Assembly (NCBI GenBank): GCA_963704505.1
Contig: OY969912.1
Location: forward strand, 2,356,001 to 2,420,000
Length of the DNA stretch: 64,000 nt
Direction of reading: 5' to 3'
DNA from: VRUE01 sp963704505
GTDB taxonomy: Bacteria > Actinomycetota > Thermoleophilia > Solirubrobacterales > 70-9
Shown: in pieces, positions 49,480 through 58,122 of the stretch
How positions within the stretch are numbered: the first letter of the stretch is position 1
Layout of the letters: every line of letters starts with the position of its first letter
Program-made: the position numbers and the translations under genes
Notes under the pieces: generated by a model
Database searches by the model: none
What the model was told of the DNA's origin: nothing
What the model saw: the letters and a program-made list of their open reading frames with translations, nothing else

Positions 49480-50856
49480 CTAGCCGCCGCGGACGAATCC
49501 GCGAATCACGCCGACGGCCGGCGAGCGGAAGGGGAAGTAGATGCTCGAGGCGTGGCCCCGGTCGGGAACCACGTAGAGGCGCGAGCGGGGAAACCGCCGG
49601 GTTACCTGGCGGGCCTCGCGCACCGAGGTGACGTCGTCCACCTGGCCGGCGAGGACCAGGGTCGGGAAGCTCCGCGGTGCCGTCCAGCCTGGCGGCACGG
49701 GTTTCTCGGTGCCCGCCGCCGGCGCCGGCCACATCAGGCAGTTGGTCAGGTGCGCCGCGCGCGAGAGCAGGTACTCGGCGCGGCCGAACGGGGCGAAGGC
49801 GCCGGCGGGAAAGGCGGCGACCGACGCGTCGAGCTGGCGCACCCGCTCAGCGGTCGCCGCCGCCGGGTCCCAGAGCAGCGGATAGTCATTGCACTCCACC
49901 GCGATCTCCATCCCATATGAGAATTCGCGCAGGTCGCCGTGGCCGGCGGATTCGGGTGCGATCAGCCGATCGAGGCGCCGCGGCTCACCGGCCAGGTAGC
50001 GACGATCGGCTTCGTCGAGGCTGAGATAGGAGCGCGGGGCCAGCGTGCCCGCGCCGAGCAGGAAGGCGATCAGGTCATCGGTCGAGCGATTCTCCGCGTG
50101 GAAGGCGCCGACCACACGGCGAAAGCGAGCCACCGGGTCCCCTGAGCACCCGGCCGATCGCCGGCAGGTGACCCGCAGCCCGTCGATCCCCGCCGGATAG
50201 AGCGTGCGGTAGTAGGGGTCGTTGGCGGGATAGGCCGAATCGAGGACGAGGCCGCGCAGGCTCCCCGGGAAGCGCACGGCGTAGGCCTGGCCGAGCAACG
50301 TCCCATAGGAATCGCCGTAGTAGAAAACCCGGCCGAGGCCGAGTGACCTGCGCACAGCGTCGAGGTCGGCCGCGGCTTCGGCGGTGGTGTAGGCGGCGCT
50401 CCGCGGCCCGAGCTGCTGGGCGCAGCGCGCGATCGCGATGTATTCCTGGACCGTCCCCTTCTGCAGCGAGGGGCAGTCGATCGCACCCGAGAGCCCGGTG
50501 CCACGCTCGTCGACGAAGACGAGGTCGCGGCGCCTCAGCAACGGGGCCAGCAATGCCGACACCGAGCGCACGAACGGCGCCGCGGTGGAGCTGTAGCCGG
50601 GCCCGCCGTCGGCGGCGATGATCGTCCCCAGGGACGGTCGGCCACGGTCCCCCCGCGGCCGCACGGCGAAGGCGATCCTGGTCGTGCCCATCGAGGGGTC
50701 GCCGCGGAGCATGGGAACGGTGACCCGACCGCAGCGCAGCGGGCGCGCGGCGCCGAGGTCGCAGCGCTGGAGCTGGGCCGCGCCGGCGTGCGGCGCCAGG
50801 CCGAACAGCGCGCACGTCAATGGGACGAGGGCCCAGATTGCGCGGCGCGCTCTCAT
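49480..50856 (-). CDS. secreted alpha/beta-hydrolase, TAP-like
   Basis: The 458-residue protein has a signal peptide (AIWALVPLTCALFGLAPHAG) and an alpha/beta-hydrolase fold of the tripeptidyl aminopeptidase-like type: oxyanion region DGGPGYSS, DLVFVDERGTGLS, nucleophile elbow FYYGDSYGTLLG, the Asp region LAGQVDDVTSV and the catalytic His in VPDRGHASS. It probably cleaves peptides or esters outside the cell. ATG at 50856 is preferred; TTG at 50865 would add three residues. Ten nucleotides separate it from the hydrolase gene upstream. Confidence 0.82.
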   Translation of the reverse strand: MRARRAIWALVPLTCALFGLAPHAGAAQLQRCDLGAARPLRCGRVTVPMLRGDPSMGTTRIAFAVRPRGDRGRPSLGTIIAADGGPGYSSTAAPFVRSVSALLAPLLRRRDLVFVDERGTGLSGAIDCPSLQKGTVQEYIAIARCAQQLGPRSAAYTTAEAAADLDAVRRSLGLGRVFYYGDSYGTLLGQAYAVRFPGSLRGLVLDSAYPANDPYYRTLYPAGIDGLRVTCRRSAGCSGDPVARFRRVVGAFHAENRSTDDLIAFLLGAGTLAPRSYLSLDEADRRYLAGEPRRLDRLIAPESAGHGDLREFSYGMEIAVECNDYPLLWDPAAATAERVRQLDASVAAFPAGAFAPFGRAEYLLSRAAHLTNCLMWPAPAAGTEKPVPPGWTAPRSFPTLVLAGQVDDVTSVREARQVTRRFPRSRLYVVPDRGHASSIYFPFRSPAVGVIRGFVRGG

Positions 50857-50866
50857 CCCGGCCAAG

Positions 50867-51631
50867 CTATTCGACGGTGGGGTCGGCGCCGGTGGCGAAC
50901 TCGCGGATCACGGCGGCGACCCCCGCGGCCTCCTGCGCCATGAAGGCGTGGCCGCAGCCGAGGAAGAGACGTGAGCGCGTGTCCGCCAGGGCGGCTACCA
51001 GCAGCGTCGCGTTGGCTGAGGGGATGACGATGTCCTGGGTGCCGGCCATCACGAGCGTCGGCGCGGAGATCGCCGCCAATCGCTCCTCGGCCGGCTCCGC
51101 GTGCCACGCGTCGATCGCGCGCTCCTGCGCCGAGAGGGTCTCGGGACGCAACCGGGCGCGGGCCTCGGCGACGGTCTCGATCACCTCGTCGCCGAGCTGC
51201 TCGGCGACCGCCGCCGGGAAGAGCAGCGCCAGGAGGCGCTCCGCCTGCTCGCGCGGCGCCCCGGCATGGTCGAACAGGCGGGCGGTGACCGCCGGGTCCG
51301 CGAGCACAGCGTCGGCGCCGCCCGGGTCGGTTGACATCAACACCAGGCGCTCGACCCGTTCCGGCGCGGTGGCCGCGAGCTCCTGGGCGACGAAGCCGCC
51401 CATCGACCAGCCGACGACGGTCAGCCGCTCGACCTCGCGGTCGTCGAGCAGGTCGACCATGTCCGCGGCGAGCCGGCCTATGTCCAGCCCCTCCGGATCG
51501 AGCCCCGAGGAGCCCGTCCCGCGGCCATCGGGGTGAATGACATCGAAGCTACGTTCGAGCGCGGCCAGGAAGGCCGGGTCCCAGTCGGATCCGGTCGCCG
51601 CATAGCCGTTGATCAGGAGCAGCGGACGCAC
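50867..51631 (-). CDS. alpha/beta-hydrolase
   Basis: The 254-residue cytosolic hydrolase has LLLINGYAATGSDWDP, HPDGRGTGSSG, the nucleophile elbow VVGWSMGGFVAQEL, the Asp region LVMAGTQDIVIPSA and the final His in LFLGCGHAFMAQEA. The full Ser-Asp-His triad is present; substrate unknown. It shares a strand with the secreted hydrolase and is divergent from the PhzF homologue across 36 nt. Confidence 0.82.
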   Translation of the reverse strand: MRPLLLINGYAATGSDWDPAFLAALERSFDVIHPDGRGTGSSGLDPEGLDIGRLAADMVDLLDDREVERLTVVGWSMGGFVAQELAATAPERVERLVLMSTDPGGADAVLADPAVTARLFDHAGAPREQAERLLALLFPAAVAEQLGDEVIETVAEARARLRPETLSAQERAIDAWHAEPAEERLAAISAPTLVMAGTQDIVIPSANATLLVAALADTRSRLFLGCGHAFMAQEAAGVAAVIREFATGADPTVE

Positions 51632-51667
51632 GCCCTAAGTGTCGCGCCCAGAGCCTAAGATCGGCGC

Positions 51668-52342
51668 GTGCCCGAGCTTCACGTCCTACGCGTCTTCACC
51701 AACGAGGACGGCGAGTGGGGAAACCCGCTCGGCGTTTTCCTCGACGGCGCTGATGTGCCGGAGGCCTCCAGGCAGGCAGTCGCGGCCGAGCTCGGCTACA
51801 GCGAGACGGTGTTCGTCGAGGACCGCGAGAGCGGGCGGATCCGGATCTTCACCCCGGGCATGGAGCTCCCCTACGCGGGGCATCCGACGGTCGGCACCGC
51901 CTGGCTCCTGGGCCGGCTCGGCTCGCCGGTCTCGACCCTCCAGGCCCCGGCGGGAGAGCTCGCCGTCAGGAACACGGGCACAGAGACCTTCGTCGCCGCC
52001 CGACCCGAGTGGTCACCCGAGCTCGAGTACATCCAGCTCGACTCCCCCGCCGCCGTGCGCGGCCTGGACGGCGCCCCCGGGGGCTCGGACGCCGCCTACG
52101 CCTGGTCGTGGATCGACGAGGACGCCGGCACGATCAGGGCCCGCTGCTTCATCCGCGAAGCCGGGATCGACGAGGACGAGGCGACCGGATCGGCGGCGAT
52201 CGTCCTCTGCGCGAGCCTCGGCAGGCCGGTGACGATCCATCAGGGCCAGGGCTCCGTGCTGTCGGTGGTGCCGCTCGGGGACGGTCGGGTGGAGGTCGGC
52301 GGCGGCGTGCGCCTCGACGAGGTGCGCGACCATCCCCTCTGA
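51668..52342 (+). CDS. PhzF-family isomerase, short form
   Basis: The 224-residue protein matches the PhzF/diaminopimelate-epimerase-like fold: VLRVFTNEDGEWGNPLGVFL, the catalytic Glu in ELGYSETVFVE, FTPGMELPYAGHPTVGTAWL and, in the second half, EDEATGSAAIVLCASLG. Family members are usually 260-300 residues; the region between the two halves is shortened. GTG start. The substrate is not known; there are no phenazine genes nearby. Confidence 0.82.
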   Translation: MPELHVLRVFTNEDGEWGNPLGVFLDGADVPEASRQAVAAELGYSETVFVEDRESGRIRIFTPGMELPYAGHPTVGTAWLLGRLGSPVSTLQAPAGELAVRNTGTETFVAARPEWSPELEYIQLDSPAAVRGLDGAPGGSDAAYAWSWIDEDAGTIRARCFIREAGIDEDEATGSAAIVLCASLGRPVTIHQGQGSVLSVVPLGDGRVEVGGGVRLDEVRDHPL

Positions 52343-52349
52343 GCAGGAA

Positions 52350-53417
52350 GTGGAGAAGCCGCCGCTGGCGCGCCGCCTGCTGAGGATCTCCGCCTGGGTC
52401 CTCGGCGTCAGCGTCGTCATCTTCATCCTCAACTTCTTCGGAATCCCGGTCGACGACTGGCTCAGCAAGCTCTTCGACAAGCTCGCCGAGCTACCACTCT
52501 GGGCGATCATCGCCGGCGTCATTCTGCAGTCGATCCAGACCACCCTTGCCGCCGCGGTCTGGTTCGCGATCCTGCGCGCCGCCCTCCCCCGGGCCGGCTT
52601 CAAGTTCCGGCTCGTGCTCGCCTCCTACGCGGTCGCCGTCGCCCTCAACGGCTTCCTGCCGGCGAACATCGGCACCTGGGTGATGCTGATCATGTTCACG
52701 ACCCTGCTCGCCGGCGCGACGTTCACGATGGTCTTCTCGGCGCTGATCGTCGAGAAGATCCCCTTCACGGTTTTCAACCTTTCCGTCTACCTCTACCTCT
52801 TCCTCTCGATCAGCGGCTCCTTCTCGGTGAAGCTCGGCTTCCTCGCCGAACACGAGGCGCTGATCATCCTGATCCTGGTCGGCGCGATCGTCCTGCTCGT
52901 GCTCTTGGGCCGCGTGTTCTGGGACCGGCTCAAGGGGCTGCGAGAGCAGGCCGCGGCGGCCGGCGCGATCCTGCGCACCCCGCGCCGGGCTCTGGTCCAG
53001 GTCGGGCTGCCGGCGCTGGGCAGCTACCTGGCGAGACTGGCGATCGTCGGCGTGTTCCTCGGCGCCTACGGCATCCCGGCGACCTTCCACAACATCGCCA
53101 CCGTGACGGCGTCGAACTCGATCTCGAACAGCGTCTCGGCGACTCCGGGCGGGGTCGGCGTCACCCAGGCGCTGAACACGACGGCGCTCTCCGGCGAGGC
53201 GTCCCCGGCGACTGCGACGGCCTACTCGATCAGCCAGCAGCTGGTGACGACCGCCTGGAACGTCGTCTTCGGGACGATCATGGTCTGCTGGGTCTTCGGC
53301 TGGTCAAGCGGCAGGGAGCTGGTCGAGACGTCCTACAAAGACGCGAAGGTGCGCAGCCGCGAGATGCGCGACCGGCATCGCAAAAAGGGGGAGGCGCCCC
53401 CTCCCTCCTCGGCCTGA
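52350..53417 (+). CDS. flippase-like membrane protein, LPG-synthase TM family
   Basis: The 355-residue protein has eight or so spans and the motifs of the YbhN/AglD-like family: YAVAVALNGFLPANIGTWVM, VFSALIVEKIPFTVFNLSVY and NSVSATPGGVGVTQALNTTA. These proteins are thought to move lipids or lipid-linked sugars across membranes. The tail is basic. GTG start, 7 nt after the PhzF gene, so co-transcription is likely. Confidence 0.8.
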   Translation: MEKPPLARRLLRISAWVLGVSVVIFILNFFGIPVDDWLSKLFDKLAELPLWAIIAGVILQSIQTTLAAAVWFAILRAALPRAGFKFRLVLASYAVAVALNGFLPANIGTWVMLIMFTTLLAGATFTMVFSALIVEKIPFTVFNLSVYLYLFLSISGSFSVKLGFLAEHEALIILILVGAIVLLVLLGRVFWDRLKGLREQAAAAGAILRTPRRALVQVGLPALGSYLARLAIVGVFLGAYGIPATFHNIATVTASNSISNSVSATPGGVGVTQALNTTALSGEASPATATAYSISQQLVTTAWNVVFGTIMVCWVFGWSSGRELVETSYKDAKVRSREMRDRHRKKGEAPPPSSA

Positions 53418-53426
53418 GCTCCCTGC

Positions 53427-53552
53427 TCAGACCCGGCCGATGGTGACGATGCCGGCGATGCAGCTCGCCGCCAAGAGCGCCAGGGCTACGTTTTCGCGGC
53501 CCCGTTTTGTGAGCGTGTACTCGATCAGGTCGTCGAGTCGGTATCGGTTCAT
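53427..53552 (-). CDS. very small membrane protein, doubtful
   Basis: A 41-residue reading frame from ATG at 53552: a basic/acidic N-terminus (MNRYRLDDLIEYTLTKRGRE) and one span (ALALLAASCIAGIVTIG). The composition is protein-like rather than random, and it fills the gap between two genes. No homologue can be named. Confidence 0.4.
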   Translation of the reverse strand: MNRYRLDDLIEYTLTKRGRENVALALLAASCIAGIVTIGRV

Positions 53553-53595
53553 GCGCTTGTAACACGCGACACGGAGTTTTAATGCGGTGTCCCCC

Positions 53596-53958
53596 TCAGA
53601 GACCGAGCCCGCCGACCCCACGCTCGTTCCAGCCCAGGTGATGGGCGAGCTCGTGACGAAGCGTGCGCTCGACCTGGGCGGAGAGCAGCCGAGGGTCGTG
53701 GCCGAAGTCACGGACCAGCGTGTCCCGGTAGATCACGATCCTGTCCTCGTAGTTGTCGCGCGCCACCCCGTCGCCGAAGTACTGACCGTAGGCGTGAACC
53801 TCGGCGCCGCGGTCGGAGACGACGACCGCCACCCTGGCCAGCACCTCCTGGAATTCCTCGGGCAACCGATCGATCGCGTCGACCACGAGCGTTTCGAACG
53901 GGTCGAGCCCGTCGTCATCCACGGAGCCGTCGGTGCTTCGTTCTTCCTCACCGGCCAT
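53596..53958 (-). CDS. metallopeptidase family protein
   Basis: The 120-residue protein has the zinc motif HELAHHLGWNE near the C-terminus (HExxH), preceded by PFETLVVDAIDRLPEEFQEV and FGDGVARDNYEDRIVIYRDT. These match the small actinobacterial metallopeptidase family (minigluzincin-like). It is cytosolic, without a signal. Targets are unknown. ATG at 53958 is chosen; ATG at 53964 differs by two residues. Confidence 0.8.
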   Translation of the reverse strand: MAGEEERSTDGSVDDDGLDPFETLVVDAIDRLPEEFQEVLARVAVVVSDRGAEVHAYGQYFGDGVARDNYEDRIVIYRDTLVRDFGHDPRLLSAQVERTLRHELAHHLGWNERGVGGLGL

Positions 53959-54037
53959 CGTCAAACCGTAGCCACCGTTGACCGCGGGCGACCCAAACTG
54001 GGAAGGTGCAGGCTCACACCCCAGCCAAGGAGACTCA

Positions 54038-54301
54038 ATGCCGACGATGTTCGCCTACCACGAGGTCAAGGACAAAGACCACTGGCTCGCCGCAACCACC
54101 CGCCAAGAGTTCTTCGGCGCGCTGGGCGTGACCAACATCAGGGAGTTCGTCGACCCGACCAACCCCTCCCGTGTCGGCGTGCTGATGGATGTGCCGGACC
54201 CGGACGCGCTCGCCGCTGCTTTGTCGACTCCTGAGGCTGCCGAGGCCGAGGATCGCGACGGCGTCATCAAGGACACCCTGGTTATCCTCGCCGAGGCGTA
54301 G
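54038..54301 (+). CDS. hypothetical protein, ferredoxin-like fold suspected
   Basis: The 87-residue protein (MPTMFAYHEVKDKDHWLAAT, later VLMDVPDPDALAAALSTPEA) has the strand-helix order of dimeric alpha/beta-barrel (ABM-like) proteins. AAGGAG lies 8 nt before ATG. It ends 8 nt from the convergent tRNA gene. No specific function can be given. Confidence 0.6.
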   Translation: MPTMFAYHEVKDKDHWLAATTRQEFFGALGVTNIREFVDPTNPSRVGVLMDVPDPDALAAALSTPEAAEAEDRDGVIKDTLVILAEA

Positions 54302-54309
54302 ACGGGCGA

Positions 54310-54383
<74 letters not shown>

Positions 54384-54472
54384 GGGGCGGGCTGATTCGG
54401 ACTCTCAATACTGAACATCGCCATCCATTCAGAGGCCTTATCGCCTCAGCACGATACGTGGACCGCAGGTGA

Positions 54473-54880
54473 GAAGATCGACCAATCGACGAGAGCGGGA
54501 TCGACACGGCCGGGCATTTCGTCAGGCGCTACGGCGAGACCTGGGAAAGCTGGGATATCGATGGTTGCCTCGCCCTCTTTACCGAGGACGTCCTCTACGT
54601 CGCTCATCCGGACGAAGTGATCGAAGGGACCAGCGCCCTGAGGGTTTACCTGGAGAAGGAGAAGGCGGACCAGGGCAAGATCTCCGACGTTCGCATGGGA
54701 GAGCCGCTCATTGATGGGGCGAGGGTGATGGCGGAGTTCTGGGTGCAGGCTGCCGAGGATGCGTCGATAGCGGGGTGCCTGATCGCGGAGCTCCGGTCCG
54801 ATGGGCGTTGCTCCCGATTCCGCGAGTACTGGTTTGACCTGGAGGGCCGGCGCGAGCCGTTCGCGAATTGGGGGACCTAG
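54473..54880 (+). pseudogene. SnoaL/NTF2-like gene lacking a usable start
   Basis: An open frame from a stop at 54470-54472 to TAG at 54880 encodes an NTF2/SnoaL-like protein: DTAGHFVRRYGETWESWDID, CLALFTEDVLYVAHPDE, then VYLEKEK and FREYWFDLEGRREPFANWG. The conserved first helix lies upstream of the first start-type codon (GTG 54617), and no ATG, GTG or TTG precedes it in frame. GTG at 54469 is in another frame. So the gene is frameshifted or 5'-damaged, starts at a rare codon (ATC), or carries a sequence error. Confidence 0.6.
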
Positions 54881-54914
54881 CTGACCCGGCCGAACGCCGG
54901 TCTGGTCGCAGGGG

Positions 54915-55364
54915 CTAGCTACCCCAGGTGCCGCCGGAAGGACAGCCGCCCTTTTTTTCGCCGGTGCAGGTGAATTTGACGGTGCCGGCGTTGTTTTCGA
55001 TCCGGAAGTCCCCGGAGGTCCCGGTGATCGCCACCGTGTAGGCGTTTTTTTCGGGGGAGCTTTTGGCTTCTTTGCCGTAGACGGTGAGGGTCGTGGCGGT
55101 GCTCAGGGTCGGCTCGATTTTCTTCAGCGCTTCGACGTCGCAGCCGACGTAGGTGCCGCCTTTCTCGGTGTTGCAGGACTCCATCGCGACCTGCGCAGAG
55201 TGCGCGTACTCCTTGGCCTTCGAGTCGCCTGCCTTTTCGCGCTGGTTGAAGAAGGCGGGCAGGGCGATCGCCGCGAGGACGCCGAGTATCAGCATCACCA
55301 CGAGCAGCTCGATCAGGGAGAAGCCGGACTCACTCGATTGAAGCCTGCGGACGAGATTGGTCAT
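54915..55364 (-). CDS. type IV pilin-like protein
   Basis: The 149-residue protein has a class III prepilin signal: short basic leader, then SGFSLIELLVVMLILGVLAA with cleavage before Phe and Glu at +5. The head domain is rich in Lys/Thr with Cys residues (AMESCNTEKG; YVGCDVEAL; FTCTGEKKGGC). No pilus assembly genes are in the window, so it must use machinery coded elsewhere. Confidence 0.85.
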   Translation of the reverse strand: MTNLVRRLQSSESGFSLIELLVVMLILGVLAAIALPAFFNQREKAGDSKAKEYAHSAQVAMESCNTEKGGTYVGCDVEALKKIEPTLSTATTLTVYGKEAKSSPEKNAYTVAITGTSGDFRIENNAGTVKFTCTGEKKGGCPSGGTWGS

Positions 55365-55422
55365 GTCCCGCGTATCGGGTCAATCCACCGCCCACTTTGA
55401 TCGTGCAGGAATCTTGGCGCCG

Positions 55423-55863
55423 TTACTCGCCGACAGGCACGCCGTTGGCGCTCAGGTCCACCTCGATGTTGCCGCGAGTCGCGTTCGAGTAAGGACAGAC
55501 CTTGTGGGCGGCGCGGACCAGCTCGACCGCCTCGTCGTCGCCGATCGAGGGCAGGCTGACGGCGAGGCCGACCTTGAGCGTGAAGCTGCGTTCTTCACCG
55601 GTGACGAGGCTCACCTTGGAATCGATCTCGACGTCGCCGGCCTCGAGCTTCTGACGCCGGGCGACCGCGCCCAGGGCGCTCTCGAAGCAGGCCGCGTAGC
55701 CGACCGCGAAGAGCTGCTCGGGGTTCGTCCCACCGCCCTCGCCGCCGGCCTCGACCGGGGCCCGAAGGTCCACCTCGAGGGCGCCGTCAGAGCTACGTCC
55801 GTGGCCGGCCACCCTGCCGCCGGTGACGTGGGCCTCGGCGGTGTAGAGCTCCTTGCCGGCCAT
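55423..55863 (-). CDS. ohr: organic hydroperoxide resistance protein
   Basis: The 146-residue OsmC/Ohr-family peroxidase has the redox pair Cys59 (FAVGYAACFESAL) and Cys123 (AHKVCPYSNATRGN), plus GTNPEQLF. The first part (LYTAEAHVTGGRVAGHGRSS) is typical of Ohr rather than OsmC. It reduces organic peroxides with lipoyl-type donors. It ends a run of three minus-strand genes (56256, 55867, 55423). No OhrR regulator is adjacent. Confidence 0.92.
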   Translation of the reverse strand: MAGKELYTAEAHVTGGRVAGHGRSSDGALEVDLRAPVEAGGEGGGTNPEQLFAVGYAACFESALGAVARRQKLEAGDVEIDSKVSLVTGEERSFTLKVGLAVSLPSIGDDEAVELVRAAHKVCPYSNATRGNIEVDLSANGVPVGE

Positions 55864-55866
55864 GGG

Positions 55867-56259
55867 CTAGGCGCTGAAGAGCTGAGCGAGCGAGCGGCCG
55901 ACGTCGGGCGGCTCTTCCTTGCCCTCGGCCGCCGCGGAGGCGCCCTCGGCAAGGGCCTTGGCGGCTTCGGCGATCTGGTGGCTGCGCCCGCCGCGAATGA
56001 GGCCGGTCTTCTTAGCTTCGGCGAGGTCGGATTCCATCAGTCCGGCCAGCTCGGCCAGACGCCTGAGCCCGACCACCGCCGCGGTGCCCTTCAAGGCATG
56101 AGCTTCGGCGCGCATCGTCTCGAAGTCGGTCGTCTCGGTCGCCAGCCCGGCGGAGATCACGTCACAGCGGCGGCGCGCCTCCTCGGCGAAGGAAGCGAGC
56201 AGTTTCGGATCCGGCTCTGCGGGCTCCGGTTTTTTCTCAGATTTTTTGCTGGGGCTCAT
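55867..56259 (-). CDS. histidine phosphotransfer (Hpt) domain protein
   Basis: The 130-residue protein is one Hpt domain after a Lys/Pro-rich start: phosphorylatable His54 in MRAEAHALKGTAAVVGLRRL, with helices before and after. It should pass phosphate between a hybrid kinase and a response regulator, neither of which is in the window. ATG at 56259 overlaps the stop of the thioredoxin-like lipoprotein gene (ATGA). Confidence 0.8.
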   Translation of the reverse strand: MSPSKKSEKKPEPAEPDPKLLASFAEEARRRCDVISAGLATETTDFETMRAEAHALKGTAAVVGLRRLAELAGLMESDLAEAKKTGLIRGGRSHQIAEAAKALAEGASAAAEGKEEPPDVGRSLAQLFSA

Positions 56260-57317
56260 TCGCCCGTCGCCTTCGCCAACGCACGTTCCATTTCCTCCAC
56301 GCCGAAGGCTCCCTCGACGACATCGACCACGGTTCCGGACTTGTCGATCGCGAACAGCCAGGGCTCGCTGGGCAGGTGAAAGGCGCGCACCTGAGGCCGG
56401 GTCCCCTTGTTCGGGTCGTTTTCGTTGTAGATCTCCATGTGGATGAAAGCCGCGTCGCCTTCGTTCTGCTGCTTGACCTGCTCGGCCACGTCGACGACCG
56501 GGCCGCAGACCCGACTCTGGCAGAACTGGGGGGTCGCAAACAAGAGCATGATCGGTTCCTTGCCAAGGACGTCCGCGTAGTCGACCTTGTTCTGGGTGTC
56601 GGGCGGGATCCGGGTGGTGATCTGCGAAAGGTCGCCGCCGACGTCTTCGGCGGTCGGCGTGTGGATCAACGGGGCCTTTTCGCCGACCTTGGGCACGCGG
56701 GGGGAGCCGCCGACGATCGCGCTCGGGAGGAGCGTCGCCGAGAGTTGGTCCCCTTCCTTGAGCACCGCCGCGATGCGCCACTCGCCATTGCTCGGGAAAT
56801 CGACTTCGGTCACGTAGACGGCGGTCGCGGCGTGCGGGTCGCTGGTGGTCGTCTCCGCCCGGAAGGCGGGCTCGGTCTCGATGCTTTCGAGGCGCGCCGG
56901 GAAGGGGCCGGTCGCCGGTTCTTCGAGAGCTTTGATTTCGGCGCGGGCGTCGGCGCCCTTGGCTTCCTCGTTTTCGACTTCCTCGTCGACCGTCGGGACC
57001 TTCGCGAAGTAGAGCGCGACGTCGGCGTCGGAGACCTGCGTGCCGTCCTTGTGGAAGACGCCGAAGGGGAAGCGGTTCTTGCCGGTGTTGAAGACTTTCG
57101 CCGCCGGCGAGACGACGAGTTCGGCCGGCTGAGCCGATTCGAGCACTTCCGCCAGGGATTTGCCGTCAGCTTTGGGGAATTCGCTCTTCGGCGGCGCCGG
57201 GCGACTTTCGGCCGAGCCCGAGCCTCCGGTCGCGTCGTCGGAGCTGCCGCAGCCGGCGAGCAGGAGGGCGGCCGCCAGCAAGCAGCCGCAAGCACGGATC
57301 AGTTGGCCCAGGCGCAT
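56256..57317 (-). CDS. lipoprotein with thioredoxin-like domain
   Basis: The 353-residue protein has a lipobox LLLAGC (Cys23) after a short signal. Residues ~30-205 form a domain of unknown type. Residues ~215-350 look thioredoxin-like: VGEKAPLIHTPTAEDVGG, then LLFATPQFCQSRVCGPVVD, with the redox pair spaced C-x4-C near 265 instead of C-x2-C. The C-terminus has PWLFAIDKSGTVVDVVEG. It may act as an exported thiol or metal-delivery protein. It is coupled to an Hpt gene. Confidence 0.75.
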   Translation of the reverse strand: MRLGQLIRACGCLLAAALLLAGCGSSDDATGGSGSAESRPAPPKSEFPKADGKSLAEVLESAQPAELVVSPAAKVFNTGKNRFPFGVFHKDGTQVSDADVALYFAKVPTVDEEVENEEAKGADARAEIKALEEPATGPFPARLESIETEPAFRAETTTSDPHAATAVYVTEVDFPSNGEWRIAAVLKEGDQLSATLLPSAIVGGSPRVPKVGEKAPLIHTPTAEDVGGDLSQITTRIPPDTQNKVDYADVLGKEPIMLLFATPQFCQSRVCGPVVDVAEQVKQQNEGDAAFIHMEIYNENDPNKGTRPQVRAFHLPSEPWLFAIDKSGTVVDVVEGAFGVEEMERALAKATGE

Positions 57318-57383
57318 CTCCCCATGTTATTGAGGGGAGATATAGGGTGGCCGCGACCCCGAGGGCGAGCACAAGGAGGGACC

Positions 57384-58115
57384 GTGGCGGAGCGAGCGGC
57401 ATTGATCACCGGAGCATCGAGTGGCATCGGCCTGGCGATCGCCCGGACCCTGGGCGAGGAAGGCTACGCGCTGACGATCGCCTCGCGGCGGCCGGAGAAG
57501 CTCGAGCAGGCCGCCGAGAGCCTGCGAGCCGACGGGCTCGAGGTTCTGGCCGTCCCCGCCAACATGACTTCAGAGGATGAGCTGGTCGCGGTCTTCGCCA
57601 AGCACCGCGAGGCGTACGGCCGCCTCGACGCCCTGGTCAACAACGCCGGCGTCGGGATCGGCGCGCCGATGGCCGAGATCCAGACCAAACACCTCGACAT
57701 GCAGCTCGCCGTCAACCTGCGGGCGCTGATCATCGGCACGCGCGAGGGCCTGCCCATGCTTCGCGAGGCGGGCGCCGAGCACGGCAAGGCACTGCTCGTC
57801 AACACCGCCTCGATCGCCGGCAAAATGGGCCAGGGCTGGCTCTCGATCTACGGGGCCACCAAGGCGGCGGTGATCAACTACACCGAAGCGACCCACCGCG
57901 AGGCCGGCGAGCACGGCGTCCAGTGCACCGCCCTCGCCCCTGCCTTCGTCGACACCGCGATGACCGAGTTCGCGAAGGGCCAGGTGCCGGGCGAGGAGAT
58001 GATCCGGCCCGAGGACATCGGCGAGGCGGTCAGATTCCTGCTGCGCACCTCGCGCTACTGCCACGTCCCGGAGATCGTCTTCACCCGCCCGGGCGAGGGA
58101 ATCGGCGGGCCCTAG
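57384..58115 (+). CDS. short-chain dehydrogenase/reductase
   Basis: The 243-residue classical SDR has ALITGASSGIGLAIARTLGE, the NNAG motif (LDALVNNAGVGIG), the catalytic Ser (NTASIAGKMG) and YGATKAAV (Y-x3-K). NADP(H) is likely from the basic residue pair after the second strand (ASRRPEKL). The substrate is not evident. GTG at 57384 follows AAGGAGGG at good distance. It is divergent from the lipoprotein gene and 7 nt before a glycosyltransferase gene. Confidence 0.9.
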   Translation: MAERAALITGASSGIGLAIARTLGEEGYALTIASRRPEKLEQAAESLRADGLEVLAVPANMTSEDELVAVFAKHREAYGRLDALVNNAGVGIGAPMAEIQTKHLDMQLAVNLRALIIGTREGLPMLREAGAEHGKALLVNTASIAGKMGQGWLSIYGATKAAVINYTEATHREAGEHGVQCTALAPAFVDTAMTEFAKGQVPGEEMIRPEDIGEAVRFLLRTSRYCHVPEIVFTRPGEGIGGP

Positions 58116-58122
58116 AGCCGCG

